DNA of 64,000 nucleotides from Alnus glutinosa (Eukaryota > Streptophyta > Magnoliopsida > Fagales > Betulaceae): NCBI RefSeq assembly GCF_958979055.1, contig NC_084898.1:1250001-1314000 (forward strand), written 5' to 3'. Both the position numbers and the translations under genes were made by a program. Positions 47,744 through 58,862 of this stretch are shown here, piece after piece. The notes beneath the pieces are model-generated. The model worked only from the letters and a program-made list of their open reading frames with translations. It was not told where the DNA came from and did not search any database. Each line of letters starts with the position of its first letter. Position 1 is the first letter of the stretch.

Positions 47744-50700
47744 ATGGCGTCCTCTTCTCTCACCTCCACGCTCACCCACTCAAATTCCCCATTGTGCCCC
47801 TACCCCCTTCCCCAATTCCCATCTCGACCCACCACTCCTTTCGCTTCCAAACCGAAACCTTTGATTCACGGAACCAGAAGAAGCGACCTCGGACTGTGTG
47901 TCAAGGCTCAAACCTTGGACTTCTCGGGCTCATTCTTCGAGGGCGGGTTCGGGTCGGAGGACGACCCGCCGTACCCTCCCGTGCCGGGCGCGACGGCCGT
48001 GGAGGAAAAGGAGGCGCCCGAGTGCCCGCCGGGGCTTCGACAGTACGAGACCATGGCGGTTCTCAGACCCGACATGTCCGAGGATGAACGACTCACTCTT
48101 ACCCAGAAGTACGAGGAGGTAACAAAAGATGAAAATAAGAAAAAAAAATTAATATTTTTGTTATTATTTTGCTGTTTCATGAATTCCCATTTAATACCAA
48201 TGGAAGAAAAGCTTATAGAGTCATGTACTCATGATCATATGTCAATCGTGTATACTTTATATGCCATTACTATACCATGTCTACTTGATTGTGAGCTTCA
48301 TTACGTCTTGTGATTTATATGTTTATAGTCCGAGTATGCAAGTTGGAGTGTGACTGGTTAAGTCCCACATCACATTGTATAGTGGTTGCAAGAGTTAGTG
48401 GTTAATATAAGATAATTGGGCTGGTAAATGTTGTGCCAGAATTAATGGTTGATATAACATAATTGAACCAATTTTGCAGTGCTTTTGAGGTAAATGGTGT
48501 GCTATATGGGATACTGGTTGCTAGGATTAGTGGTTGATATAACACAATTGAGCCAACTCTGTTGTGTTTTTGAGGTAAATGGTATGCTACATGGGATACT
48601 GGTTGTTAGAATTAGTGGTTAATATAATGTAATTGGGCCTACTCCGCAATGCTTTTGAGGTAAATGGTGTTCTTTGAGGGATACTGGTTGCTAGAATTAG
48701 TGGTTGACATAACATAATTGGGCCGACTTTGCAATGAATTTGAGGTAAATGATGTTCTACATGGGATACTGGTTGCTAGAATTAGTGGTTGACATAACAT
48801 AATTGGGGCGGCTTTGCAATGAGTTTGAGGTAAATGATGTTCTACATATTAGCAGAATTGATGCCTCATTATGTGCAGAATTGACGCATATATTCTACCT
48901 TATTTAGTCTAGCTATTTATGGAAGAATATATTTATATAGGCAGGTAATTGATAAGCTTTATATCCTACCATCTGTAGTTTAGGGTTTCTTGCTTACCAC
49001 TCATTGTCTCTCTATAAATAGAGACCTATGTAATATTGTAAGGAACAAGTTATCGAATACAATGTAGTCCATTACTTGTTTCTGCTCTTTCTCTCTTTCA
49101 GATATACTTCTCCAATATTATTCTGACATGGTATCAGAGCCACAAATCATCTAAATTAGGTTTTCTTAGTCTTTCAATTTCCTGGGTTAGTGGGTATCAA
49201 AGTGTTCCTTTGGTGTTCTGTTTGATTATGTCCCTTTGGGTGTTTCTCGGAAATTCTGTTTCTGGGTGTTTCTCGGAGGTTCTGTTCTAGGGTGATTTCC
49301 GGTGGGTTCTAAAACTGCTCTTCGGCAGTTTATGTGGAGTTGGGACTGAGCTATTGGCCATGTTTGGCGGTGGGTGTGCTGTCGAACGAGTACTGTGCCT
49401 AGCCGATCTGGTTGATCTGGTTTGGGCAATTGTTTTTTCAGGTTCTGGGTATGATTCGATTCTGATCGGTGATTCCAGGTTTTCCGGTTCTGGGTAGTAG
49501 CCGAGTACAATATGCGATTCTGGGTGTGATCCGGTTTTGATCGGTGATTCCAGGTTTTCAAGGAGATTAATTCTCGTTTCAAGTTTTCAGGGGAAGTAGT
49601 TCCCGTTCAAGGTTTTCGTTGCTCTTCCAGTTCAAGGTTTTCAGAGAAAGAAGAATAATCAAACTCAAGATTTCAGAATTTTCCATCTTGAATTTGAGGG
49701 GGGATATTAAAATATTTTATAGTTATAGTATTATTGTTTTTCCTAATTGACAAATTGATGCTTCTAGATCGTCCAGCATCAATTTGAGGGGAGATGTTAG
49801 CAGAATTGATGCCTCATTATGTGCAGAATTGACGCATATATTCTACCTTATTTAGTTTAGCTATTTATGGAAGAATATATTTATATAGGCAGGTAATTGA
49901 TAAGCTTTATATCCTACCATATGTAGTTTAGGGTTTCTTGCTTACCACTCAGTGTCTCTCTATAAATAGAGACCTATGTAATATTGTGAGGAACAAGTTA
50001 TCGAATACAATGTAGTCCATTACTTGTTTCTGCTCTTTCTCTCTTTCAGATATACTTTTCCAATATTATTCTGACACTACATGGGTTACTGGTTGCCAGA
50101 TTTAGTGGTTGATATAACATAATTGGATCGGCGTTGCAATGCTTTTGAGGTAGATGGTGTGCTACACTGGCTACCGGTTGCTAGGATTTGTGGTTGATAT
50201 AGCATAATTGGGCCAACTCTTCAATGCTTTTAAGTTAAATGGTGTCCCAACGTGTTATATTTATATTATAGCCATTCATCTCCTATGGTAGAGCTGCAAG
50301 GATTTTGAGCTGCAAAGTTTCTGTTAAATATGGTGTGAACTTCTTGTTGGTCTATTTTGGATGAAGTTGCTGTTTAACATTCGAGTAGGATATCTTGGGT
50401 ATGGTTTGAATCCTCCATTCAGACCATGATTTTAATAACCAAGTAAGGGCTTATCCAAATTGGAATAAAAGAATGATGTTTAAGGAGCTACGAAAGGTAA
50501 GCTCTCAGGCAATATATGCCCACAGATTTTAAGTTTAATCAGCTCGAAGATGCATAATGAGGGTATGAAAACTTGAAGCACCGTCTTATTTGAAGTTTGT
50601 TCCTAGGCCTAGCTAGTGCTGCTCTTTAGATTTCTTATATCTGGGATTCAGGGTGACTACTAAATAATTCCTAATTGTGCTGATTTTCCAGTTGCTTGTT

Positions 50701-50931
50701 GCTGGGGGTGGCATGTATGTGGAGGTATTCAACAGAGGGGTCATTCCGTTGGCCTATGGCATCCAGAAGAAAAACAAAGCTGGGGAATCTAACACATACT
50801 TGGATGGTATCTATCTTCTCTTCACCTACTTCACAAAACCCGAGTCCATTGCGATTCTTGAGCAGACGCTCAATACAGACGACGATGTTATCCGATCAAT
50901 GAGTTTCAAAATAAGGAAGAGGAAGTATTAG
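47744..50931 (+). CDS. PRPS6: Plastid 30S ribosomal protein bS6c (S6 alpha)
   Basis: This is a nuclear-encoded component of the chloroplast small ribosomal subunit. Two exons, 47744-48118 and 50692-50931, join in phase 0 to give 204 residues, as in Arabidopsis S6 alpha. The first ~60 residues are Ser/Thr/Pro-rich with few acidic residues, a typical plastid transit peptide. The S6 domain begins LRQYETMAVLRPDMSEDERL and continues over the intron with LLVAGGGMYVEVFNRG, IPLAYGIQKKNKAG, YLDGIYLLFTYF and a basic end FKIRKRKY. The frame is open further upstream, but the ATG at 47744 begins MASSS, normal for a transit peptide. The single 2.57-kb intron holds a minisatellite and a TRIM retrotransposon, yet the splice sites (gag-gtaac, ttccag-ttg) are intact. 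Confidence 0.96.
48370..48846 (+). repeat. 85-bp minisatellite, left block (bS6 intron)
   Basis: A unit containing 'atactggttgctagaattag', 'tggttgatataacataattg' and 'ttttgaggtaaatggtgt' repeats at exactly 85-base steps (atactgg at 48511, 48596, 48681, 48766), with more decayed units before. The array stops at 48846, where the TRIM is inserted, and continues at 50077. Confidence 0.92.
48847..50076 (+). mobile_element. Complete TRIM-type LTR retrotransposon in the bS6 intron
   Basis: Two direct LTRs of 282 bp (48847-49128 and 49795-50076) differ at six positions. LTR 2 begins tgttagcagaattg; LTR 1 has lost the TG start to a single change (tattag). Both end ttctgaca. The primer-binding site tggtatcagagcc (49129-49141) follows LTR 1, and a purine tract tttgaggggaga precedes LTR 2. 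The 5-bp target duplication ctaca flanks it (48842-48846 and 50077-50081). Each LTR has a TATA box (ctataaatag). The 666-base internal part has no credible ORF, so the element is non-autonomous. It has the same orientation as the host gene. Confidence 0.96.
50077..50250 (+). repeat. 85-bp minisatellite, right block
   Basis: Two further, more diverged copies of the 85-base unit ('ggttactggttgccagattt', then 'ggctaccggttgctaggatt') resume immediately after the TRIM. Confidence 0.88.
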
Positions 50932-51521
50932 TTTATTTTGAATCGATTGTTTTGGCTTTGAGAGGAAGACCATTAGGAAACAAAAGCTTGTATGCAGGGT
51001 GTAATCTCATATGCTATGAATCTTACTTTCTGTCCCTACTTATTGGGATTTTTCATTTTTGTAATATAGTTGGATTGATGGCAATAGAAAATCGATGCAG
51101 TTGCTAGAAGTTGCAGATGTGCAATGGAATGTGAGCATATATTTTGAAATTTTTACATCTTGGTTATGGGCTTAATAATTTGCTTGTTTGGCTTCTTCCA
51201 TGATTTGATTGAAATGCAAATTAAGCACAATTCAACCCTAAACGCAGAAGACCAAAAAATCACAATTGCACTGAACCTTCCACTCTGGTAGTCCTGTATT
51301 CTAATGTCCTGGATAATGTCAATATGTTCATTGTTGTCCGCCAAAAAAGTAGAGAAGGCAATTTGTGTTCACGTATCAGATTTGGACCGTGTTGATGTAT
51401 GAGTAAAATATGTGTAAATTCTAATTTAACTCATTTAATTAAATGGGTCAGACATCTGAACTCTAAATTGTTAATTTCATATTTCGTATTGAGTTTACAA
51501 ATTGTTTAAAAAATTGACATC

Positions 51522-51568
<47 letters not shown>

Positions 51569-53189
51569 TCTTATTGTTGCGAGTGCAGCTTGGGATGATC
51601 CCCGTTCCTAGTCATCTAAATTCTTATCCTTTGACCAGTGGGGAAGTGATTCAGAAAATATCTGCCCATCATTATGGGGTTGTGCTAATGAGCAATGAAA
51701 TCTGCCTATTCAAGTTGGTTCGAATTACAAAAAAAAAAAAAAAAAGGGTTCGAAATGATCCTTTATATGGGGATATATGACAGTCCAGATGAATTTAAGA
51801 AAACTTTGAAATCAAATTGAAAGAATGGGAAATATTTAGGGTACTATTACTATGAAAAACTTTCTTACTTATTTATATGAAGAAATCACAAATTAAGATG
51901 AGAGCCTATCTGAATAATATCATATCAACTACTTAATAACTAGAAGTTGATGTATTATCAATCATATTGGCCATCACATCAATTTGTAGGACTTTTGTAG
52001 TAAATTCTAAAATTAAATCTGGTGGCTGTGACTACCATATCGAAGAGATTTGGTGGTCGCGACCACCCCTGATTACCTCAAAGGTTATGCCGGTGGTGCG
52101 ACCACTTTGAAAGATTCGGTTGGGATGGCCAACTACTCCTTGGGGGAGAGATTGGTAATTTTATTTTTTATTTTTTTTGAGCTAACGTGATAATACCATG
52201 TTAGTAATTTTTTTTGAGACTGACATGGCAGTACCCGTCAACGCGGAAGCTAACTTTACGTAAATTGTACATAGGACTAACATTTTTCCATAGTAAAATG
52301 CTAAGTATTCCTAACATTATTCTTAAATTATAACATGTTTATTTCTCTACTAGAGTCTATTGAATAATAATGTTTAAACCTAGGATAACTACCTAGTATG
52401 GATTTGACCTTTAGTATATATAGCTAGTAGTATATATGCACTGAGCCTCGGAGTGTTGGATTTTGCTTTCTGACATGAGGTCTATTGCTGTTATACATAT
52501 TAATCCTTATCATTTAGTTTCACTTTTTTGTCAAAATAAAGAAATATTTGGAGATCTTGTCTTATGCATACCAGTCATCACCCACCCCAACAAGAGATCC
52601 TGCCTTGATACGCCACTAATTAATACTAAAGCTAAACAATTCACATGAATTACATGTGTCCTTATCATCTTTCTAGTCTATCGTCATTGTGAGAAACTTT
52701 CAAACTATCATCAGGGATCCATGAAATGATAGAAATTATAAAGTTTTTCTAATTAATTTTAATATATATATATATATATGTGATAAAATTATCTGCATTT
52801 TGAACTCCTATCAATTTAATAAATTGTATTGGAAAAATTTTCTTTCAATCCAATCTGTTGAAAAACTTTATCCTAAAATCAAAGTCACCCTTCTTGGCAA
52901 GCACCAATCATTAAACTGCTTACATTTAGTTATAGTTAAATCATGAGATTTAGATTTAGCATGATCAGCCGCCACCTAATAGTAATTGGATTCACCTTTT
53001 TCCTATTACACATAAAAATTTCCCAATTAAGTTGGTAATTTATGAGGATTACTAGGAAATAGTAATTTATGAGGATTACTAGGAAATAGGAATAAAAGTA
53101 GGAGGACTTTGTTCAATTCAATTATGTGTGAATTAAGCAAAAGCATTTTTTATAGGCAGAGAATCCATTGTCTGAGGTTTTGATATGTA

Positions 53190-53584
53190 TCACTCCAGTC
53201 TCACATTAAGAGTTGGTGGATTATAAAGGAGTTCATGATTGCTAAGTCTAGTCCTACATTAATTCCTTACTATGTGAGATTTAACTTTATAAGCGATTTT
53301 AGAGACCTTCAACTGTAACTTTGACTGGTCATTTTAGAGTGATAGTACAAATGTATAACATAGTCCTAACGAAGACGTTAAGGAGTTAACGGAGGGAGCG
53401 GAGAGATTGTAATACCCTAATCCAACATTGAGAAGATGATGCCTTTGTGATGACTTGCTGCATAGAGCTGGGGTAAGTTCACATAGAATGAGTAGATTAT
53501 AAAAGAGTTCATATGTGCAAACTTTCACATGAATTGTTTACTTAATAGTGCAGATATGACGAGCGTTTTTCATAAATCGTTACA
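53190..53584 (+). mobile_element. LTR-like remnant related to the 58657-58862 copy
   Basis: Two partial copies of one LTR-like sequence sit in tandem. The first shows 'ggattataaaggagttcatg', 'tttataagcgattttagag' and 'gactggtcattttagagtg'. The second starts 'tgtaataccctaatccaaca' at about 53408 and ends 'cgttaca' at 53584. A purine stretch (ggagggagcggagag, about 53391-53405) sits between them like a polypurine tract. The structure suggests a decayed TRIM. Confidence 0.5.
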
Positions 53585-53949
53585 GATTTTATATCAACTT
53601 TTTGATAAAGAGGCTTCTTCATAATCCACCAACAACAGTAATCTCTCTTCACTTCAAGTAAGGGACGGTTCTAACATTAAAAAGCATCTTAGAAAAGATC
53701 TTAAAAGTGGACAAGTTGCACCAAGTAGGATCTTTCTATGTGAAATGCATTAAAATAGGGTAGATATGTCAGAAAAGCAAATGTTGGCCTCAAATCTTGT
53801 ATGCTATGATGCTTCGGAGCACTTCTTAATTAAGTGGCTAATTAAAGAATGAGTTCGTACAAGACAAAACTATACTATATGCCTTGCACTTGGACACCAT
53901 GTCAACATACCTACTCAAAGTTGTAATTTGAATTCTTTATATAAACATA

Positions 53950-54245
53950 CGTATCCAATTCCCTTCCGTTCAAACGCCTCCAATTTCCTCCCATCTCCAG
54001 TTCGATTTTAGACAACGGACCGGATTCCCTTCCATTCAAATGCCTCAAATTTTCTCCCGTCTTCTGTCCGATTTTAGACATGTGACAAAAAAAATAGATT
54101 CGAAGGCTAAAAATTACCCACGTCGAACCCGTCCCTTAACGCTAATCTAACACTGTTAGCCATATATATATATATATATAACAACCAATAACCACCTTTT
54201 TTGTTGTTAAGAAATTGGAGGCATTTGAATGGGAGGAGATCCGAT
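53950..54245. repeat. Tandem plus inverted short repeats
   Basis: A ~65-base unit ('attcccttccgttcaaacgc', 'ctcc', 'cgattttagac') occurs twice in tandem (about 53955-54020 and 54025-54085). An inverted partial copy ('ggaggcatttgaatgggagg') lies at about 54217-54236. It is probably a decayed fold-back element. Confidence 0.6.
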
Positions 54246-55430
54246 CCCTACACATATATGCTTTCAAAGTTATGTCATGACTCGCAATTATATGATGTAA
54301 AGAAAAAATCTTTGAAAAAAATAAAATAAAAAAGGCTGGAGCTAACAACATCATCACTTTAGTGCATGAGGATATGATAGTCATGCTTTATTGATGCTTC
54401 GTGCTTGATCCAGTGTTTATGTAATAATGAAAAGTTCAATGATAAAACATCATCACTTTAGTGCAATGAATTAAAGAATTTTACCTTTTCAAGAGAATAA
54501 GTTCTTTGATTATATAATAGAAAAGAAAAGAAAAAGAAAAAGAAAAAAAGAAAGAAAGAAAGAAAGAAAGGCTTGGCTCTAATAAGTAATAACCACTCAA
54601 AGTGTAGGGCACAACCCTATCTTTTTTCTTTCCCTCACGGTGGACTAGAAACTATATGTAAGAAAAATATTCCAATATAATTTCTTTTTATTTTATTTTT
54701 GTCCCCCACTTAAAAAGGCTGCACTGATTTGACAATTTTAAAAAAATATAAAAACATTTAGGAGGTTCGCTTAACATATATGGCACTAAAAGAACGGATG
54801 GAGATCTCGTACAATGAAGTGCCCAAATAGTCCAAATAGGTGGGGTTCAAACTGTCTAAACATGTGGGGTTCGAGCAATCTCTCACATGAAACTACTCAT
54901 TACATTGATCATAGACCCCAAGAAATCTCATGTCCATCGGGGAACATACATGCCTAAATACACTAACACTAGTGGGCTTAGTTGCTCTTAAATGTTCAAA
55001 CTTATAAGGTAGAAATGTGTCAATTTCTTGATATTGAGTTAAACCCACTTTGCTAACCTAATGGTACCAAGGGCATTAAGCCATTTGACCTGCCAAGTGC
55101 CAACCTTGAATCTGATTGATCTTTTTTGACATACATATACAAAGTGTTACCTACCACAGAAGCTCACAAATTCTTTTCCAAGTGAGGCCTTTTCCAGCAT
55201 CTCTTGACAATAAACAAGTCTGCAGAAACCTGGTGGTTAATTAAAATTGTTTTATCTGAGCATATCTTATATCAATCGAGTCCCTTTTTCTTTTTCTTTG
55301 TTGATCAACTAAGCAATGGAAGGATTCATGATCATGTTGGGCCCATGCAGGGAGGACAAAGAAAAATGGGCCGAAGTGCTTTGTGTGAGGGCCCTTAAAA
55401 TTAGTGGAGAGTCCTGGGCTCGTCCCATCA

Positions 55431-55438
55431 TATAAAAG
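55431..55438 (+). promoter_or_regulatory. TATA box of the ATL gene
   Basis: TATAAAAG lies 246 bases upstream of the ATL start codon and is followed by a leader containing a (CT)n tract (about 55559-55582), typical of plant 5' UTRs. The start of transcription is inferred. Confidence 0.5.
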
Positions 55439-55676
55439 AAGAAGATACACCATCATCATGTAAAAATGATCTTCAAAAGCTCTTTGCTTGTTGATATTTT
55501 ATTAACAAGTTACAATCGTTAATGAGTTTCCAAATCCACCAGCAATCTTTTAGTACTTCTCTCTCTCTCTCTCTCTCTCTCTTTGTGTGTATGTGTGTAA
55601 AGATCACACAGAACAAGATTTTTCTGCATAAATACACTCAACAAGGCCTTTGAAGCTCTCCTATATCTTGGACTCG

Positions 55677-55897
55677 ATGGGTTTTCCTCAACCTCCAAAT
55701 CCTTCACACCTTTCTCAGGCAGTTCAACTTAAGCTTTACCAAGCTTTCATATTCTCAATTCCCATCCTTTTTTCTATTATTCTCCTTCTGCTGTTTTACT
55801 TGTTCTACCTCAAGAGGAGAGCTTCCATTCTCTCATATCCTCCACCAATACTTCCTATAAGTTCTAATCCAGCTAATTCATTTATTACCTTAGTAAG

Positions 55898-55991
<94 letters not shown>

Positions 55992-58066
55992 TACATACAT
56001 GCAAACACACATGCAAATAGAAAACAAGTAGAGCATGTGTTGTTTTGTTTTATGTACATGCATAGCATCAATGTGATGCTAATGATGATGAGCATAATTT
56101 GACAGTTCTCTTCCTGATCTTTGTCAAAGTTTTCAAGCTAGAGATCACAGATGCAGTGTAAATTAGATGATAGCTGTTCTTTTTTAATCCAATATATATT
56201 CATCTCGTTCTCTTTTTGTTCATATTTTCTGCAGACATGTGAGGTAGGTCTGAAGGGGGATATCAAGGACAAGCTTCCAGTAATCTTATTTGATGAGGAA
56301 CTAAGGACAAGGGAATCACAGTATGTTATTAATTTCTTTTCTCTCTTCTTTTTCCTTTCCAATTTCCTACTTAGTTTTGATCCAAATAAGTGTTGAGCTA
56401 AGTTTTTGTTGTTGGAGTAATGTCACGGCTCCGTTTGTTAATGCTTTTGTCTTGAAGTACTTTTTATTAGTGTTTTTGTTTCAACATAAAAAAAAGAAAA
56501 AAAAAAAAGTATTATCAAACAAAGCCGATCTTTTGTCAATTATGCCCTGCAACAGATGCCCTGGATGGCTTTATATCACTTCCACCATCATGCCGAGATA
56601 GATGAACGGTATTGACATTGACCACCAATAAAGTTTTCTTTTTCCAAACTCCACAAACGGCCTAGATAATGACACATCCTCGAAACCCCCTACAGTTTTG
56701 CAGAGTTGTTCCTGTAACCAGTTATGCCCCATATCGTCTAGCTGGATAAATATTTGAATTCTTTTCACATGCCACTTGGAATCTCTAATGGCATCCACTA
56801 TTTTTTTTCAAAAGTGCGTTTCTGAACATGCCTGATAAGAAAGTATTAGAATATGTGAGAAATGATATCTTTGGAGTGGAGGGTGACCAAATATGAATAA
56901 AGTTTAAAAGAAAAACATTTTGGTACTATTCGATATTCTTCAGAAAAAGTACCCCCAACTAGATAAGAACAACATATATCAAAGTGCAATCTACAGTTTT
57001 TTTTTTTGCCTTGGAAGTTCTAATTACTTGGCCCTTTTGAGATATCCTTTTGCTTAATTTGTGGCCCCCATATTATGTTATATTTGATTATCCATTTATC
57101 CCCTGTTTGCTGTATCTTCCAAGTAAATTTTTGACAGTGTTATTCACTTCCATTGTACCATGATCAGAAAGACAGATTGCTTCTGTCAATTTAAAGTCCA
57201 GCAAGATCTGGACTGCTCATAGAGCTCAAGTTTTTTAGTTGGTCTGGAAAGTTTTTGCATAAGTTGTGTCTAGTGCTAACTAAAGTGCCAAGTTTGGAAG
57301 TTTGTATAAGATTACTAACTTCTATTGCAAGACATATTAGCAAGATCTATGAAATAGAAAATGGGAAACATTTTAAAATATTATCAGCAATCTGCCAATT
57401 AAGGTGTAAGTTGAACTGTGATAGAAATGATTAAGTCTACCGTTTTCTATCGGCTTAAATTTTTGGGATAAGTACCGATTTAACATGGTATTAGGACAAA
57501 AGTTATGAGTTTAAACCTTGTGATATCAGTCATTCACCGTTCATTTTAGTTAAATATTTTATGTAAGGCTATAAGTGAGCAGAAGTGTTAAAATATTAAT
57601 TCTAATGCTTAAGTTTCCATTTCCTATTATGTTAGTTTTTGAGGTAAGTGACGATATTTTATGAAATATTTTTCACAGATGTTGCGTATGCTTGGGAGAA
57701 TTCGAGATCAAAGAAGAGTTGCTCCAAATCCCATTGTGCAAACATGTGTTTCATGTTGAATGCATACATCACTGGCTGCACTCGAACTCAACTTGTCCAC
57801 TCTGCAGACGCTTGGTGATCGTCCCCACCACCAAACTTCACAATCCTGCTCCACCTACTATATCAGAGGCCTTCCAGCAAGAAACCACAACAGCTTCCAA
57901 CCAGCAGCAACAGAGTGAATCATCGGAACAACAGCAGCAGCAACAACAAGAAGACGATGATAGCTCAAATATCACCAATATATCAAGAGAACAGATAACA
58001 GTAGCCATTGAAGGATCATCGAGTGTGAGTGTATATTTAATGGAGTGCTCTGGCCGATTACCTTAG
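55677..58066 (+). CDS. ATL58: ATL-type RING-H2 E3 ubiquitin ligase (ATL58/ATL59-like)
   Basis: ATL proteins are membrane-anchored E3 ligases that pass ubiquitin from E2 enzymes to target proteins. Three exons (55677-55892, 56235-56320, 57679-58066) join into 690 bases, 229 residues. One N-terminal membrane helix (about residues 23-45, YQAFIFSIPILFSIILLLLF) follows LKLYQAF, an ATL58-like feature. A short linker, VGLKGDIKDKLPVILFDEE, precedes the RING-H2 finger. Its ligands C102, C105, C121, H123, H126, C129, C140 and C143 fit C-x2-C-x15-C-x-H-x2-H-x2-C-x10-C-x2-C, with the E2-contact W133. The C-terminal tail is Gln/Ser/Asp-rich with a run of seven Gln. The start codon at 55677 is the first ATG of the frame. 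Substrate unknown; the exact ATL number is inferred from layout. Confidence 0.9.
55902..55986 (+). repeat. (CT)n(CA)n microsatellite in ATL intron 1
   Basis: About 48 bases of CT repeats run straight into about 36 bases of CA repeats, starting only ten bases after the exon 1 splice donor (gtaagac). Expected to vary in length between individuals. Confidence 0.95.
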
Positions 58067-58656
58067 TAGTGAGTACTATTCCGTTTGTAGGGAGAATGAG
58101 ATGGTTCAAAATCAAGAATCAGCAGTTCTCCATAGCAGAACACCATAAATTATGGAGCATATCATGCCTTCTTTTCCAAGTTGGAATAAGTGCACTAGTT
58201 ACACACCAGTTCTGAAGGCTTGTTGGCAGGCACATGCCTGTTGAACATTCACATTCTTTTTGCTGTGTTATTGCTTTTCCAACTTTTTTTAAGGCGGCTA
58301 ATGTTAGTATTAGTGAAGCAGAGGGAAGATCAGCATAGTTCTGGATGCAGTCATTTGAGGTTTGTGTAATTTGCTTTTTCTCACTTCATGCAATAGTAGA
58401 AATGGAAAGTCACCGGAGGATAGAAAGAACAACTCTAAATCTTAATTTCCTTTATTTTTGTAAGAGAATTGAAACTGCTATGCAAGGAGTCCATTCAAGA
58501 AATTATGCAATTATCATAATTTTGGTGAGCATCCTTCCTTTATCTTCTCAACGTTAGAATATTAATTAAATCATTAAATTAGCAATTTGACAATGGTCAA
58601 ATACAAACAATAAAGTTTTTACTCATTTCAGAGCAAGAAATATAACACCCTTAGAT
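58067..58656. other. 3' flank of ATL, convergent with CslG
   Basis: It contains the ATL 3' UTR and probably the end of the CslG 3' UTR from the other strand. No gene is recognised, and the ORF at 58345-58557 is unremarkable. 'ttagaatattaattaaatcattaaa' near 58555 is a phrase shared with dispersed repeats elsewhere in the window (e.g. 37770, 47480, 57590). Confidence 0.5.
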
Positions 58657-58862
58657 TGTAACACCCTAGTTCTATATTGAGAAGATGAATAGTTCATGCA
58701 GAATAGATGGATTATAAAGCAACTCGTAGATGCTAAGTTTCACATTGATTTTTTATTAGGTGAGATTGAGCTTATAAGCGATTATAAAAAAATTCAACTA
58801 TACTTGACTGATATTTTTGAAGTGATAGCGCATATGATTAGCGCTTTCCCCGAGTCATTACA
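58657..58862 (+). mobile_element. Solo LTR-like sequence overlapping the CslG stop codon
   Basis: It begins tgtaacaccctag and ends ...gagtcattaca (TG...CA), about 206 bases. It shares 'ggattataaag', 'gtgagatt', 'ttataagcgatt' and 'ttgactgat' in the same order with the LTR-like copies at 53190-53584. No target duplication was found, so the exact ends are inferred from the related copies. The last ~25 bases overlap the end of the CslG coding region on the other strand. Confidence 0.55.

Larger units (their letters stand above)
50932..55430. other. Intergenic region between bS6 and the ATL gene
   Basis: No protein gene is supported. The first ~200 bases should be the bS6 3' UTR. Further contents are a ~46-base poly-A run (about 51521-51566), a GC-rich inverted patch near 52020-52145, LTR-like sequence at 53190-53584, duplicated and inverted short repeats at 53950-54245, an (AT)n tract near 54163-54180 and an A/G-rich (GAAA)n tract near 54523-54570. 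All ORFs here are short and match nothing I know. Confidence 0.5.

Noticed and set aside
49226..49582. 118-residue minus-strand frame inside the bS6-intron TRIM
   Set aside because: It is a by-product of short repeated phrases (ttctgggt.. / ggttttc) in the internal region, antisense to the element, with no gag or pol similarity.
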